A stretch of 64,000 nt of DNA, from assembly GCF_900115775.1 (NCBI RefSeq), contig NZ_FOXS01000004.1, positions 62,001-126,000 of the forward strand, in the 5' to 3' direction. The notes beneath the pieces are model-generated. The model was not told where the DNA came from. It ran no database searches and worked only from the letters and a program-made list of their open reading frames with translations. Made by a program: the position numbers and the translations under genes. Origin of the DNA: Hymenobacter arizonensis. GTDB lineage: Bacteria > Bacteroidota > Bacteroidia > Cytophagales > Hymenobacteraceae. Positions 53,933-63,256 of this stretch are shown piece after piece. Each line of letters opens with the position of its first letter. Position 1 is the first letter of the stretch.

Positions 53933-56900
53933 TTACGCAGGCGCGGGCTCGGCAGTCGTGTCGGGCTGGCCTTCGGCGTCGTCTTGTTTTTCCTCTTCTT
54001 TTTTGTCCTCGGCTTCCTCCTTGAATTTCTCCAGCTCTTTCTTGCTGTACGCCAGCTTGGTAATCATGACATAGGTGACGGCCACCACGAACGTGCCTAC
54101 GGCCGTGGCCAGCAGCAGGCCGCCAAAAACCGTCCAGCCGATGTGCTTCCGGCTGATGGCGCCCGCCCCGGTTGCGATGATGAGCGGCACCATGCCCAGC
54201 ACCGCCGACATCGACGTCATGACGATGGGCCGGAAGCGCAGGCGCACGGCTTCCAGCGTGGCTTCGACCAGGTCGGCGCCGGCTTCGAGGCGCTCTTTGG
54301 CAAATTCTACGATGAGAATGGCGTTTTTGCCGGCCAGGCCCACCAGCGTTACCAGGCCGATTTGGGCGTACACGTTATTCGTCAAATCGGGCAATAGCGA
54401 GAGCGTGAGGATGGCCCCCAGCGAGCCAATGGGCACCGACACGAGCACGGCAAACGGCACCGTCCAGCTCTCGTAGAGGGCGGCCAGCACCAGGAACACA
54501 AACACCAGCGAAAGGGCGAAAATGTAGAGGCTTTGCGAGCCGGCCAGCTGCTCCTCCCGGCTCAGGCCCGAAAACTCGTAGCCGTAGCCGGGCGGCAGGG
54601 TTTCGGCCGCCACTTCTTCCAGGGCCTTAATGGCATCGCCGGTGCTGTAGCCCTCGCCGGGGTCCCCGTTGATATCGGCCGAGCGGAACAGGTTGTAGTG
54701 CGAGATGAGCGGGGCCGTGGCCGTGCGCTCGTAACTCGTGAGGGTGCTCAGGGGCACCATACCACCGCTTTGGTTGCGCACGTAGTACTGGGCCAGGTCG
54801 GCCATGTCGCCGCGGTAGCTGGTGTCGGCCTGGGCCACCACCCGGAACGTGCGGCCGTAGAGCGTGAAGTCGTTCACGTAGGACGAGCCCAGGTAGGTTT
54901 GCAGGGCCTGGCCCACGTCGGATATGCTCACGCCGAGCTGCTTGCACTTGTCGCGGTTGATTTCGAGGCGGACGCCCGGGGCGTTGGCCGTGAAGAAGGA
55001 GAAGCCCTTGGCGATTTCGGGCCGCTGCCGCATGGCCGTCAGGAAGTTTTGCAGGGTGCGGTCGAACACCTGAATATCGGTCTGGGCCTCGCGCTCCTGC
55101 AGCACAAACGAGAAGCCCGAGGTATTGCCCAGGCCCGGAATGGCCGGCGGCGGAATCACCACCACGCGGGCTTCGCGGAACCGGCTCAGCCGGCGCTGCA
55201 GGGTGTCGACCAGCGCTGGGGCCCGCAGGCCTTCTTCGTTGCGCTCGCCCCAGGGCTTAAGCTGGCAGAAGATGGTTCCGCTGTTCGATTTGGAGGAAAA
55301 GTTAATGGCATTTAGCCCCGCCAAACCTGAAAAGTGGTTGATGCCGGGCGTGCGCTTTAGCTCCTCCATAATGCCCTTGAGTGCGGCCACGGTGCGGTCG
55401 GTAGAAGCCGACTCGGGCAGGGTGAACGTGACGATGAGCCGGCCCTCGTCTTCGGTGGGCACAAAGCCAGAAGGCTTGGCCCGGTAGAGGAACACGGTGC
55501 CTACAAGGATAGCTGCAATGGCCGCCACCATCCAGCGCGGGTACTTAATGCCGGCTTCCACGCGCTTGGTGTACCACTCGGTGAGGCGGTCGAATTTTTT
55601 GTTGAACCAGGCGAAGAAGCGGTCGAGGAAGTTGTTTTTGTGGGGTTTGTGGTCGTTCGCTTGGGGAACCTCACCCCCCGGCCCCCTCTCCCGCGGAGAG
55701 GGGGAGCCTGACGATTCTTGGCTGTGCATGACCGGTGCCCCCTCTTTTTTGGAGAGGGGGTCAGGGGGTGAGGTTTCCGCCGTGGCACCTTCCTGCTCCG
55801 CACCTTCCTCTACCTCGCTATTCTTATTCCTTCTCAAAATCAGCGAGCACAGCGCGGGCGTGAGCGACAGCGCCGAAAAGGTGCTGATGGTGACCGCCAC
55901 CGCAATAGTCAAAGCAAATTGCTGGTAGAGCCGGCCGGTGATGCCGCCGATGAAGCCCACCGGTACAAACACGGCGATGAGGATGATGGAGGTCGTGATA
56001 ACCGGCGTGGAAATGTCGCGCATGGCGGCCATGGTGGCCTCGCGCGGGCTCATGTCCTCGTCGTCCATGTAGCGCTGGGTGGCTTCCACTATCACAATGG
56101 CGTCGTCGATAACGATGCCGATGGCCAGTATTAAGCCGAAAAGTGTGAGGGTGTTGATGGTGAAGCCCAGCGGCACGAACGCCAGAAACGTTCCTATCAC
56201 CGCCACCGGGATGGCCAGGGTGGGGATGAGCGTGGCGCGCCAGTTCTGCAGGAACAAAAACACCACCAGTACCACCAGCGTCAACGATTCCAGCATGGTG
56301 AAGGCCACTTCTTTCATCGATACCTTCACCACCGAGGCGGCCTCGAAGGGAATCATGTAGTCGAGGTCGGCGGGAAACTGCTTTTTGAGGCGCTCCATGG
56401 TTTCCACCACGTTGTCGTAGGTTTCCAGGGCGTTGGAGCCGGGGGCCTGGTACACCAGCAGGTAGGCGGCGCGGTTGCCGTCGACGAAGCTTTGGTTGGC
56501 GTAGTTGTACTTGCCGAGCTCCACGCGGGCCACGTCGCGCAGGTACACCACTTTGCCGGTTTCGGGCAGGGTGCGCACTACCACGTTGCCAAACTCGGCG
56601 GGCGTAACCAGCCGGCCGCGCACAAACACGGTGAATTCAAAGCTCTGGCCCTTTTGCTGCGGGGCGCCGCCCAGCGAGCCGGCGGCGATTTGGGCGTTTT
56701 GCTCGCGCAGGGCGTTGGTCACGTCCTGAGCCGAGAGGCCGAGCTGAGCCAGCTTGTCGGGCTTGAGCCAGATGCGCATCGAAAAGTCGTCGGCCCGGGC
56801 GTTGATGTCGCCCACGCCCTTGGTGCGCAGCAGGGCGTCTTTGAGGTAAATGTTGGCGTAGTTGTCGAGAAACGTGACGTTGTGCGAGCCCTTGGGGGCG

Positions 56901-57331
56901 TACAGCGCCACCAGCAGCAGGATGCTCGGGTTGCGCTTGCGCACCGTGAGGCCCAGGCGCTGCACTTCTTCGGGCAGGCGGGGCAGGGCAATGCCGACAC
57001 GGTTCTGCACGTCGAGGGCCGCCACGTCGATGTTGGTGCCCACTTCGAAGTTGACCGACATGTTCATCTGCCCGTTGTTGGCCGAGGAGCTGGTGAGATA
57101 GGTGAGGCCGGGCACGCCGTTTATCTGCGTTTCGACGGGCGTGGTAACGGTTTGCTCCACGGTTTGGGCATCGGCCCCCACGTAGTTGCCAGTCACCGAC
57201 ACGGTGGGCGGCGTGATGTCAGGGTACTGCGTGATGGGCAGATTGAAGATGGCCAGCGCGCCCAGCAGTATTATCAGCACCGAGCACACTATGGCTGTGA
57301 CCGGCCGGCGAATGAAGGTTTCGGCTATCAT
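53933..57331 (-). CDS. RND efflux transporter permease (AcrB/HAE1 type)
   Basis: A 1132-residue inner membrane pump, the proton-driven component of a tripartite efflux system. It has 12 membrane helices and two large periplasmic loops. TM1 is near AIVCSVLIILLGALAIF. The proton-relay helix has GIVIDDAIVIVEATQRYMDDEDMSPREATMAAM, with two adjacent Asp near residue 410. The later half includes LVTLVGLAGKNAILIVEFAKERLEAG. Residues about 519-555, in the cytoplasmic linker between TM6 and TM7, are encoded by an inserted palindromic element (TSPPDPLSKKEG...PGGEVP). It overlaps the adaptor gene by 4 nt. Confidence 0.93.
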   Translation of the reverse strand: MIAETFIRRPVTAIVCSVLIILLGALAIFNLPITQYPDITPPTVSVTGNYVGADAQTVEQTVTTPVETQINGVPGLTYLTSSSANNGQMNMSVNFEVGTNIDVAALDVQNRVGIALPRLPEEVQRLGLTVRKRNPSILLLVALYAPKGSHNVTFLDNYANIYLKDALLRTKGVGDINARADDFSMRIWLKPDKLAQLGLSAQDVTNALREQNAQIAAGSLGGAPQQKGQSFEFTVFVRGRLVTPAEFGNVVVRTLPETGKVVYLRDVARVELGKYNYANQSFVDGNRAAYLLVYQAPGSNALETYDNVVETMERLKKQFPADLDYMIPFEAASVVKVSMKEVAFTMLESLTLVVLVVFLFLQNWRATLIPTLAIPVAVIGTFLAFVPLGFTINTLTLFGLILAIGIVIDDAIVIVEATQRYMDDEDMSPREATMAAMRDISTPVITTSIILIAVFVPVGFIGGITGRLYQQFALTIAVAVTISTFSALSLTPALCSLILRRNKNSEVEEGAEQEGATAETSPPDPLSKKEGAPVMHSQESSGSPSPRERGPGGEVPQANDHKPHKNNFLDRFFAWFNKKFDRLTEWYTKRVEAGIKYPRWMVAAIAAILVGTVFLYRAKPSGFVPTEDEGRLIVTFTLPESASTDRTVAALKGIMEELKRTPGINHFSGLAGLNAINFSSKSNSGTIFCQLKPWGERNEEGLRAPALVDTLQRRLSRFREARVVVIPPPAIPGLGNTSGFSFVLQEREAQTDIQVFDRTLQNFLTAMRQRPEIAKGFSFFTANAPGVRLEINRDKCKQLGVSISDVGQALQTYLGSSYVNDFTLYGRTFRVVAQADTSYRGDMADLAQYYVRNQSGGMVPLSTLTSYERTATAPLISHYNLFRSADINGDPGEGYSTGDAIKALEEVAAETLPPGYGYEFSGLSREEQLAGSQSLYIFALSLVFVFLVLAALYESWTVPFAVLVSVPIGSLGAILTLSLLPDLTNNVYAQIGLVTLVGLAGKNAILIVEFAKERLEAGADLVEATLEAVRLRFRPIVMTSMSAVLGMVPLIIATGAGAISRKHIGWTVFGGLLLATAVGTFVVAVTYVMITKLAYSKKELEKFKEEAEDKKEEEKQDDAEGQPDTTAEPAPA
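55667..55776. repeat. CCTCACCCC-type palindromic element inside the RND pump gene
   Basis: Inverted arms AACCTCACCCCCCGGCCCCC and GAGGGGGTCAGGGGGTGAGG, each with an internal CCCTCTC/GAGAGGG-type hairpin. It is translated in frame as a Pro/Gly/Ser-rich segment of the pump. Confidence 0.88.
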
Positions 57332-58710
57332 GCGCGGCGGGTGCTGAAGTGTAATTTTAGTTGCTGCAGCCGGTTAACCTCACCCCCGGCCCCTCTCCCG
57401 CGGAGAGGGGAGCCTGACGACAGCTTGCGGAATTGGCTCCCCTCTCCGCGGGAGAGGGGTCGGGGGTGAGGTCCATCCGAGCGCGCCGTTGACACCGATT
57501 TCATCGAGAACGAATCAGCCCTACCTTTTCCATTTACTCCCGCGTTTTTCTTGCCTTCCTTAGGCGGTTTGGGCTTGCCGGTGGTCACGCTGGCGCTATC
57601 ACGCAGTTGCTGCAGACCCTCGGATACTATTTTTTCGCCCGGCTTCAGGCCCTTGAGCACCACGATGTCCTCGCGTAGTCGGGGCCCAAGCTCCACGCGC
57701 CGCTGCAGGGCCACAGTGTCGCGCACCACAAACACGAAGCTTTCGCCCATCTGGTCCAGAATGGCCTTGTTGGGCACCACCACGCGGCGGCCCGACTGCT
57801 CATTAAGCACACGCAGCACCACCGTGAGGCCGTCTTTGAGTTCGCGGCCGGGGTTGTCGAACTGCATGCGCACCTGCACGCTGCCGGTTTGGTTGTCGAC
57901 GCCGCGGTCCACGGCGCGCACCCGGCCGCGGCCTTGATAGATTTTGCCGCCCGGTAGAGCGAGCCGTAGGCTGGAGTCCTGCGCGCCCAGGCCGCCCTGC
58001 TGCTCGCCCTGCAGCGCCTGAAAGCGGCTCAGTTCCTGCTCGTTCACCACAAAGTCGACGCCCATGGGGTCTTCGCTCGAAATAGTGTTGAGCAAGGTGC
58101 TTCCGGCACTAATCTGAGCGCCCAGTCGCACCTGCGAGATGCCGATGCGACCCGCAAACGGCGCCCTCACCAGCGAGTAATCAAGGTCAGTTTGGGCGGT
58201 GGCTAGGGCGGCGCGGGCCACTTCCACCTGCGCGCGGGCGCTGGCTTCGGTGGTCACGGAGTTGTCGACAATCTGCTGGGCAATGGCGTCTTGCTGGGCC
58301 AGGCGCTGGTAGCGGTTCAGGTTGAGCTGAGCGTTGGCGAGCTGGGCCTGGGCGCTTTGCAGGCCGGCGCGGGCCTCCCGCACGGCAGCCTGGTACTTGC
58401 GCCGGTCTATCTCATACAGCGGCTGGCCTTTCTTCACCAGCTCGCCTTCCTTGAAGTAGATGCCCGTCACGAAGCCCGGCACCTGGGTGCGCAGCTCCAC
58501 GATGTTCAGGGCCGCCACGCGGGCTGGGTATTCGTCGTAGTAAATGGCCTGCTGCTCTTTGGCTTCCACTAGTTTCACGGGCGTGGGGCCGGCTTGTGCT
58601 CCGCCCGCTTTTTTGTCTTCCTCGCCTTTTTTGCCGCACGCGGCCAGGGCCAGCAGCAGGAGCCCGGCCAGCAGGTTTCGGTAGGTAGAAGCTCGGCAGG
58701 TAGGGGACAT
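57328..58710 (-). CDS. RND efflux periplasmic adaptor (membrane fusion protein)
   Basis: A 460-residue lipoprotein; the lipobox LAAC is near residue 24. The family order is seen: barrel-sandwich start YPARVAALNIVELRTQVPGFVTGIYFKEGELVKKGQPLYEID, helical hairpin (AGLQSAQAQLANAQLNLNRYQRLAQQDAIAQQIVD), DYSLVRAPFAGRIGISQVRLGAQ, and the MP domain with VRMQFDNPGRELKDGLTVVLRV. The C-terminal tail, about residues 413-445, is encoded by a palindromic element (HPRPLSRGEGS...GGEV). The gene lies between those for the TolC channel and the pump. Confidence 0.92.
   Translation of the reverse strand: MSPTCRASTYRNLLAGLLLLALAACGKKGEEDKKAGGAQAGPTPVKLVEAKEQQAIYYDEYPARVAALNIVELRTQVPGFVTGIYFKEGELVKKGQPLYEIDRRKYQAAVREARAGLQSAQAQLANAQLNLNRYQRLAQQDAIAQQIVDNSVTTEASARAQVEVARAALATAQTDLDYSLVRAPFAGRIGISQVRLGAQISAGSTLLNTISSEDPMGVDFVVNEQELSRFQALQGEQQGGLGAQDSSLRLALPGGKIYQGRGRVRAVDRGVDNQTGSVQVRMQFDNPGRELKDGLTVVLRVLNEQSGRRVVVPNKAILDQMGESFVFVVRDTVALQRRVELGPRLREDIVVLKGLKPGEKIVSEGLQQLRDSASVTTGKPKPPKEGKKNAGVNGKGRADSFSMKSVSTARSDGPHPRPLSRGEGSQFRKLSSGSPLRGRGAGGEVNRLQQLKLHFSTRRA
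57376..57472. repeat. CCTCACCCC-type palindromic element inside the adaptor gene
   Basis: Inverted arms AACCTCACCCCCGGCCCCTC and GAGGGGTCGGGGGTGAGGT, with inner CTCCCGCGGAG hairpins. It is translated as the C-terminal tail of the adaptor, in the same reading frame of the element as in the pump gene. Confidence 0.9.
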
Positions 58711-58752
58711 TGGGATTTCAGTGTAATGATTGTTGTAGCACGTTCCTTACGG

Positions 58753-58863
58753 GAACCTCACCCCCTGACCCCCTCTCCAAAAAAGAGGGGGCACCGGAGT
58801 TGCGCTTAACAAAATCGCCAGGTTCCCCCTCTTTTTTGGAGAGGGGGTCAGGGGGTGAGGTTC
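58753..58863. repeat. CCTCACCCC-type palindromic element, TolC|adaptor intergenic
   Basis: Nearly perfect inverted arms GGAACCTCACCCCCTGACCC and complement, each containing a CCCCCTCT/AGAGGGGG hairpin. It occupies over half of the 198 bp between the TolC and adaptor genes. Confidence 0.92.
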
Positions 58864-58908
58864 TCCCGTGCGGCGCTCCACGACATTCTATAAAACATAC
58901 AGTTTAAC

Positions 58909-60282
58909 TTACTCCACTTCTAGCTCGCCGCGCGCCCGCAGCACTTCCACCTTACTTGTCAGCACCTGAAACAAAGCCACGTTGTATGTCAACTCGGCGG
59001 AGCGCAGGGTGGTTTGTGCCACCAGCACATCCAGGTAAGGTTTGATGCCTTCGCGGTACTGCAGGTTTACCACGTCGAAGACTTCGCGGGCCAGCGCCAG
59101 GTTTTGCTTGCCGTACTGGTAGTCGGCGTAAAAGCTTTTGTAGCTGGCCAGGGCCTGCTCGAATTCGGTGTTGATTTGGTTGCGGGTGGCGGTCACGTCC
59201 TCGTCTAAGCGCTGGTCGAGGAGGCGGGCGCGGCGCAGGTTTTGCAGCCGCCGACCGCCCTGCAGAATGGGCAGGTTCAGTTGCAGCCCCGCAAACGAGC
59301 TGGGAAACCGCCGGCTGTACAAGTCGCCCAGGTTGTTGTTCTGAAAAGTCGTGTTGTAGCTACCATACGCTTCCAGCTCCGGCAAAAACCCCCAGCGGTA
59401 ATAGCCTATTTGGGCCGATTGCAGAACTTTCTGGGTTTGCAGGAGCCGGATTTCCAGCCGGTTGCCGGGCTCCAGGCCGGTGGTAGTGTCGAGAGCGGCC
59501 TCCAGCTCCAGGCGGGCCGAGTCGTATTGCACAGCCAGGGGCTGGGCCCCGGGCAGCCCCATGAGCTCCTTAAGGCGGGCGGTGCTGGCTTTCACACTTT
59601 CCTGAGCCTGCTTGCGGGCTGCCCGTGAGGTGTTGAGCGAGATTTCGGCCTGCTTAAAGTCAATCTTGTCATTAACACCAGCCTCGTAGCGGGCCCTGGC
59701 GTCTTTCAAGCCGCGGCTGAGGCGCACGAGGTCCGATTCGTACACGCGCACCTGCTGCTGGGCCAGCAGCACATCGTAGAAGGTGCGGCTCACGTTGGAC
59801 ACCAAGTTGGTACGCACCAGGGCTGTGTTCTGCCGGGCAAACTCCCGCGAAGGGCCTGCCTGCCGGCGTGCCAGCCACACATCCTGATTATAAATAGCCT
59901 GGGTGCCGCTCAGCGTGAAAGTCGAGGTGTTGATGAGGCCCACCTGCCGCGGCGACAGGCCGCCTTCGGCATTGGGCAGCACCACGAAGGGCAGCTGAAA
60001 GGCCCGCTGGGCATTGCCGGTGAGGCCCACTTGAGGCAGCCAGCCGGCCAGCCCAATGCGGATGTCGGCCTCGTTCACCTGCTCATCGATTCGGGCCTGG
60101 CGCACCAGCGGCTGGTTTTGGAGGGCGTAGCGCACGCACTCGGGCAGGCTGAGCGGGGCCGCAACGGCGGGCGCTGCACCCAGCACGGTAGGCTGCGCCA
60201 GCGCTGGCGGCGCACCTGCTACCCATGCCAATAGTATTGCCCAGTGTAGTCCTACTAAAAAGCTTGCGCGCATTTTTCTCAT
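58909..60282 (-). CDS. TolC family outer membrane efflux protein
   Basis: A 457-residue exported protein; the signal peptide ends near PPALAQ. It has the duplicated helical OEP layout: LSLPECVRYALQNQPLVRQARIDEQVNEADIRIGLAGWLPQV, then coiled-coil-forming stretches (LKDARARYEAGVNDKIDFKQAEISLNTSRAARKQAQESV) and a second repeat (FEQALASYKSFYADYQYGKQNLALAREVFDVVNLQYREGIKPYLDVLVAQTTL). It forms the trimeric exit duct for the RND pump. First gene of the efflux operon, followed by adaptor and pump. Confidence 0.92.
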   Translation of the reverse strand: MRKMRASFLVGLHWAILLAWVAGAPPALAQPTVLGAAPAVAAPLSLPECVRYALQNQPLVRQARIDEQVNEADIRIGLAGWLPQVGLTGNAQRAFQLPFVVLPNAEGGLSPRQVGLINTSTFTLSGTQAIYNQDVWLARRQAGPSREFARQNTALVRTNLVSNVSRTFYDVLLAQQQVRVYESDLVRLSRGLKDARARYEAGVNDKIDFKQAEISLNTSRAARKQAQESVKASTARLKELMGLPGAQPLAVQYDSARLELEAALDTTTGLEPGNRLEIRLLQTQKVLQSAQIGYYRWGFLPELEAYGSYNTTFQNNNLGDLYSRRFPSSFAGLQLNLPILQGGRRLQNLRRARLLDQRLDEDVTATRNQINTEFEQALASYKSFYADYQYGKQNLALAREVFDVVNLQYREGIKPYLDVLVAQTTLRSAELTYNVALFQVLTSKVEVLRARGELEVE

Positions 60283-60562
60283 GAACTACACTGTGCCCCA
60301 TCCAAGTTGCCGATGGCTACCTCCTTACCCAAGGCCGGGTTCTAAGGTTGCGTCAATTTTCATTCGGCAGTAACCAGGTAGACAAGGCAAGGTTCTGCAA
60401 TGCCAAAATCGTGTTCGGGTGCAACCTTGGCCAGCGCCCTCCATACTGTTGGCGAATCTGGCCCCGGGCTGCACCTAAAAGTTGTACCCCGCACACCCCT
60501 GGCCAGCATTACCTTTCGGACTCGGCAGCCCGCCGAATTGGTTTCTCTTTTCATTCCCGTGT

Positions 60563-63028
60563 ATGAAAAAACTACTTCTTTCCGCCACCCTTTTGCTCGC
60601 CACTGTTGCCGTGTCGCAAGCGCAGGATTTCCAATACCAAACCCCGCCCAAGGCCCTGCAAGACCTGCTGCTGGCGCCGCCTACGCCGCGCGTCAGCCTC
60701 TCGTCCGACGGCCGGGTCCTGGCCCTGCTGCAGGTGCAGGACTTCCCCACCATTGCTGAGCTCTCGCAGCCCGAGCTGCGCCTTGCCGGCCTGCGCATGA
60801 ACCCCCGCACCAACGGCCAAAGCCGCGTGAGCTACGCCGTGGGCATCAAGCTCAAAATGCTGCCCAACGGCGCCGAAATCGACGTGAAAGGCCTGCCCGC
60901 CCAAGCCCGTATCAGCGGCCTGAGCTGGTCGCCCGACAATAAAACCATGGCCTTCGCCCTCACTACACCCGGCTCCGGTACCGATGGCCGCGTGGAGCTG
61001 TGGGTGGCCGACGTGGCCGGCGCCACCGCCCGCCGCCTGCTGGAAACCCCGCTCAACGACGCCTTCGGCAGCTCGTTTGAATGGGTGTCGGACAATAAAA
61101 CCATCCTGGCGCGCACCGTGCTGGCCAGTCGTGGGGCTGCCCCCGCGGCCGATGCCGTGCCAACCGGCCCAGCCGTGCAGGAAAGCGGCGGCGGCAAAAA
61201 AACGGCCGCTCCCACCTATCAGGACTTGCTGAAAAGCCCCGCCGACGAGCGGCAGTTCGACTACTACGCCACCTCGCAGCTGGTGAAGGTGAATCTGGCC
61301 GATGGCGCCGCCCAACCCCTGGGCCAGCCCGGCATCATTCAAACCGCTTCGCCCTCGCCCGATGGCAAGTACGTGCTGCTGCGCACCCGCCACCGGCCGT
61401 ATTCCTACACATTGCCCATCAGCCGTTTCCCGCAGCGCATCGACGTGCTGGACCTAGCCAGTGGTGCCCCGGTAAAAACCGTGATTGACCTGCCCTTGGC
61501 CGATGCCGTGCCCATCGGTAATGACGCCGCACCTGCCGGCCCGCGTGGGCACGCCTGGCGCGCCGATGTACCGGCCACCATCTACTACGTCGAAGCCCAG
61601 GACGGCGGCAACCCCAAAACGAAAGCCGACATCCGCGACAAGCTCTTCACCATGGAAGCGCCGTTTACCGGCGCACCCCAGGAGTTGGCGGCCCTGCCCA
61701 TGCGCTTTAGCGGCCTGAGCTGGGGCAACAACCAGCTGGCCCTGGCCGACGGCTACCGCTGGGCCGACCGCCACCAGACTACCTGGCAATTGAACCCCAG
61801 CAAGCCGGGCGCGTCCCTCACTGTGCTGTTCGACGGCTCGTCGGAAGACAAGTACAAAGACCCCGGCACGCCCTACGAGCACCGCAACGCCCAGGGCAAG
61901 TCCGTCCTGCTCACCGGCGGGCCCATGAGCCAGAGCATCTACCTGATGGGCACCGGCGCCTCGCCCGAAGGCGACCGCCCTTTTGTGGACGAGCTCGACT
62001 TAGTTAGCAAGAAAACTACCCGCTGGTGGCGGTCGCAGGCGCCGGTGTACGAGGTGCCCGTGGCCATCATCGACGCCAGCGGCAAGAAGCGCCAGCTGCT
62101 CACCCGCCGCGAGTCGCTCACTCAGTCGCCGAACTACTACCTGCGCGACGCCACCAAAAAGGACAAGCTCACGGCCGTCACCAAATTTGCTAACCCCTAC
62201 GCGGCATTTGGCGGCAGCTTCCCCAAGCAGGTGCTGAAGTACAAGCGCGCCGACGGCGTAGAGCTAACCGCCAACCTCTACCTGCCCCCCAACTACAAGA
62301 AAAGCGACGGTCCGCTGCCCACGCTTATGTCGGCTTATCCCCTGGAGTTCAAGGATAAAAGCACCGCTGGCCAGGTGAGCGGTTCGCCCTACACCTTTAC
62401 GCGCATAAGCGGCGGCTCGCCAGTGTTTTGGGTGACGCAGGGCTACGCCGTACTGGAGAACGTGAGCGTGCCGATAGTAGGGGAGGGCAGCAAAGACCCC
62501 AACGATACCTACATCGAGCAACTGGTGAGCAGCGCCAAAGCGGCTATTGACGAAGGCGCCCGCATGGGCGTGGTCGACCCCGCCCGCGTGGGCGTGATGG
62601 GCCACAGCTACGGCGCCTTCATGACGGCCAACCTGCTCACGCACTCCAACTTATTCAAGGCCGGCATTGCCCGCAGCGGCGCCTACAACCGCACCCTCAC
62701 GCCCTACGGCTTCCAGGGCGAAGAGCGCAACTACTGGGAGGCGCCGGAGGTGTACAACGCCATGTCGCCGTTCAACTACGCCAACAAAATCAAGACGCCC
62801 ATTCTGCTCATTCACGGCGAGGCCGACAACAACACCGGCACCTATCCCATTCAGAGCGAGCGGTACTACGCTGCCCTAAAGGGCCAGGGCGCCACCGCCC
62901 GTTACGTGGTGCTACCCGCCGAATCGCACGGCTACGCCGCCCGCGAAAACCTGCTGCATGTGCTGTGGGAGACTAATGCGTGGCTGGACAAGTACGTGAA
63001 GACGCCCGCTCCCCAGCCGGCTAATTAA
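60563..63028 (+). CDS. S9 family peptidase (prolyl oligopeptidase/glutamyl peptidase-like)
   Basis: An 821-residue exported serine peptidase. A signal peptide (MKKLLLSATLLLATVAVSQAQ) is followed by a beta-propeller-like region to about residue 570 and an alpha/beta-hydrolase domain. The nucleophile is Ser682 in GVMGHSYGAFM, the Asp is in HGEADNNTGTY and the His is in ESHGYAAREN. The Gly-His-Ser-Tyr-Gly-Ala nucleophile elbow differs from the GGSYGG of the other S9 enzyme here, so the two belong to different subfamilies. It is divergent from the efflux operon. The start is at the signal peptide ATG. Confidence 0.92.
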   Translation: MKKLLLSATLLLATVAVSQAQDFQYQTPPKALQDLLLAPPTPRVSLSSDGRVLALLQVQDFPTIAELSQPELRLAGLRMNPRTNGQSRVSYAVGIKLKMLPNGAEIDVKGLPAQARISGLSWSPDNKTMAFALTTPGSGTDGRVELWVADVAGATARRLLETPLNDAFGSSFEWVSDNKTILARTVLASRGAAPAADAVPTGPAVQESGGGKKTAAPTYQDLLKSPADERQFDYYATSQLVKVNLADGAAQPLGQPGIIQTASPSPDGKYVLLRTRHRPYSYTLPISRFPQRIDVLDLASGAPVKTVIDLPLADAVPIGNDAAPAGPRGHAWRADVPATIYYVEAQDGGNPKTKADIRDKLFTMEAPFTGAPQELAALPMRFSGLSWGNNQLALADGYRWADRHQTTWQLNPSKPGASLTVLFDGSSEDKYKDPGTPYEHRNAQGKSVLLTGGPMSQSIYLMGTGASPEGDRPFVDELDLVSKKTTRWWRSQAPVYEVPVAIIDASGKKRQLLTRRESLTQSPNYYLRDATKKDKLTAVTKFANPYAAFGGSFPKQVLKYKRADGVELTANLYLPPNYKKSDGPLPTLMSAYPLEFKDKSTAGQVSGSPYTFTRISGGSPVFWVTQGYAVLENVSVPIVGEGSKDPNDTYIEQLVSSAKAAIDEGARMGVVDPARVGVMGHSYGAFMTANLLTHSNLFKAGIARSGAYNRTLTPYGFQGEERNYWEAPEVYNAMSPFNYANKIKTPILLIHGEADNNTGTYPIQSERYYAALKGQGATARYVVLPAESHGYAARENLLHVLWETNAWLDKYVKTPAPQPAN

Positions 63029-63075
63029 GCAAGCTGCTTGCGAGGGTGCATATTCCTTCGCGCTTAACTTTTCCG

Positions 63076-63112
63076 AAAGCCCAGCCTACTGTGTAGTAGG
63101 CTGGGCTTTTTT
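63076..63112 (+). terminator. terminator after the S9 peptidase
   Basis: AAAGCCCAGCCTAC / GTAGGCTGGGCTTT perfect hairpin followed by TTT, 47 nt past the stop. Confidence 0.88.
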
Positions 63113-63244
63113 ATGTGGTCCCTGAGCTCAGGCTTTCAGAAATACCAACCTCTTCCTGAATAGCGGCGTTCCGGTGGTCCAGGCCCGGCGGGATAATCCG
63201 CCGTATCCCCCATTTGTGTCATAGCGCCGCATGGCGGAGGGCGC

Positions 63245-63252
63245 TACTTTTG
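63245..63252 (+). promoter_or_regulatory. candidate -7 element for the NarL-type regulator (TACTTTTG)
   Basis: TACTTTTG fits TAnnTTTG and ends 4 nt before the ATG, implying a leaderless or nearly leaderless transcript. A TTTG lies 28 nt upstream, too far for a standard -33 box. Confidence 0.35.
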
Positions 63253-63256
63253 CCCC

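Noticed and set aside
55497-55928. 143-codon plus-strand open frame antisense to the RND pump
   Set aside because: It is a shadow of the pump gene plus the palindromic element, which is open on both strands because it is nearly palindromic.
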